From an uncultured Odoribacter sp. (GTDB lineage Bacteria > Bacteroidota > Bacteroidia > Bacteroidales > Marinifilaceae), in assembly GCA_910578105.1 (NCBI GenBank), contig CAJTPD010000017.1, forward strand, positions 1-14,017: 14,017 nucleotides of DNA. Direction: 5' to 3'. Below the pieces are notes generated by a model. That model did not search any database. It was given only the letters and a program-made list of their open reading frames with translations, and was not told the origin of the DNA. The translations under genes and the position numbers were made by a program. This document shows positions 14,000-14,017 of this stretch, piece after piece (position 1 is the first letter of the stretch; each line of letters starts with the position of its first letter).

Positions 14000-14017
14000 C
14001 ATCCGCTTTTGGGAGGA

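Noticed and set aside
1..14017. CRISPR array, tRNA or rRNA genes
   Set aside because: No regularly spaced direct repeats of suitable length, no cloverleaf-like tRNA and no rRNA segments were seen on either strand.

Overview
The window looks like chromosomal DNA of a Bacteroidales bacterium (phylum Bacteroidota). Three things point there. The promoters match the Bacteroidota pattern (TTTG or TTG, about 20 bases, then TAnnTTTG) and there are no Shine-Dalgarno-led starts. The gene set (DnaK, YihY/BrkB, a START-like protein, a LptF/LptG permease and Fmt) fits that group. The left end carries a Bacteroidales-type integrase module. A cysteate synthase together with the modest GC content makes an Odoribacteraceae-like gut anaerobe plausible, but that is inference from composition and gene content only.

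Layout. Bases 1 to about 1450 are the end of an integrative element. A tyrosine recombinase is cut by the window edge, and upstream of it, overlapping by 4 bases, lies a zinc-finger plus double helix-turn-helix protein. Their probable promoter and a set of helically phased repeats follow. A symmetrical terminator hairpin at 1468-1496 separates the element from dnaK (minus strand, 1532-3448). A gene-poor divergent gap (3449-3900) leads to the plus-strand genes. These are a 1022-residue membrane glycosyltransferase with a degenerate cytoplasmic domain in front and TPR repeats behind, then four bases later a polyprenyl-phosphate-type glycosyltransferase. Next come a cysteate synthase, a YihY/BrkB membrane protein with a C-terminal winged helix, a small START-like protein, a LptF/LptG-type permease, and fmt, whose start overlaps the permease stop by one base. 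The window ends just after a consensus promoter whose gene is not included.

How the genes work together. The two glycosyltransferases form a likely pair: the small soluble enzyme charges a lipid carrier with a sugar, and the large membrane enzyme transfers that sugar on the outer face of the inner membrane. The cysteate synthase probably supplies L-cysteate for sulfonolipid (capnine/sulfobacin) synthesis. The BrkB, START and LptG genes each have a recognisable promoter; fmt appears to depend on lptG transcription. The most interesting items are the cysteate synthase, the three-part glycosyltransferase fusion, and the phased repeats in front of the element's regulator-integrase operon.
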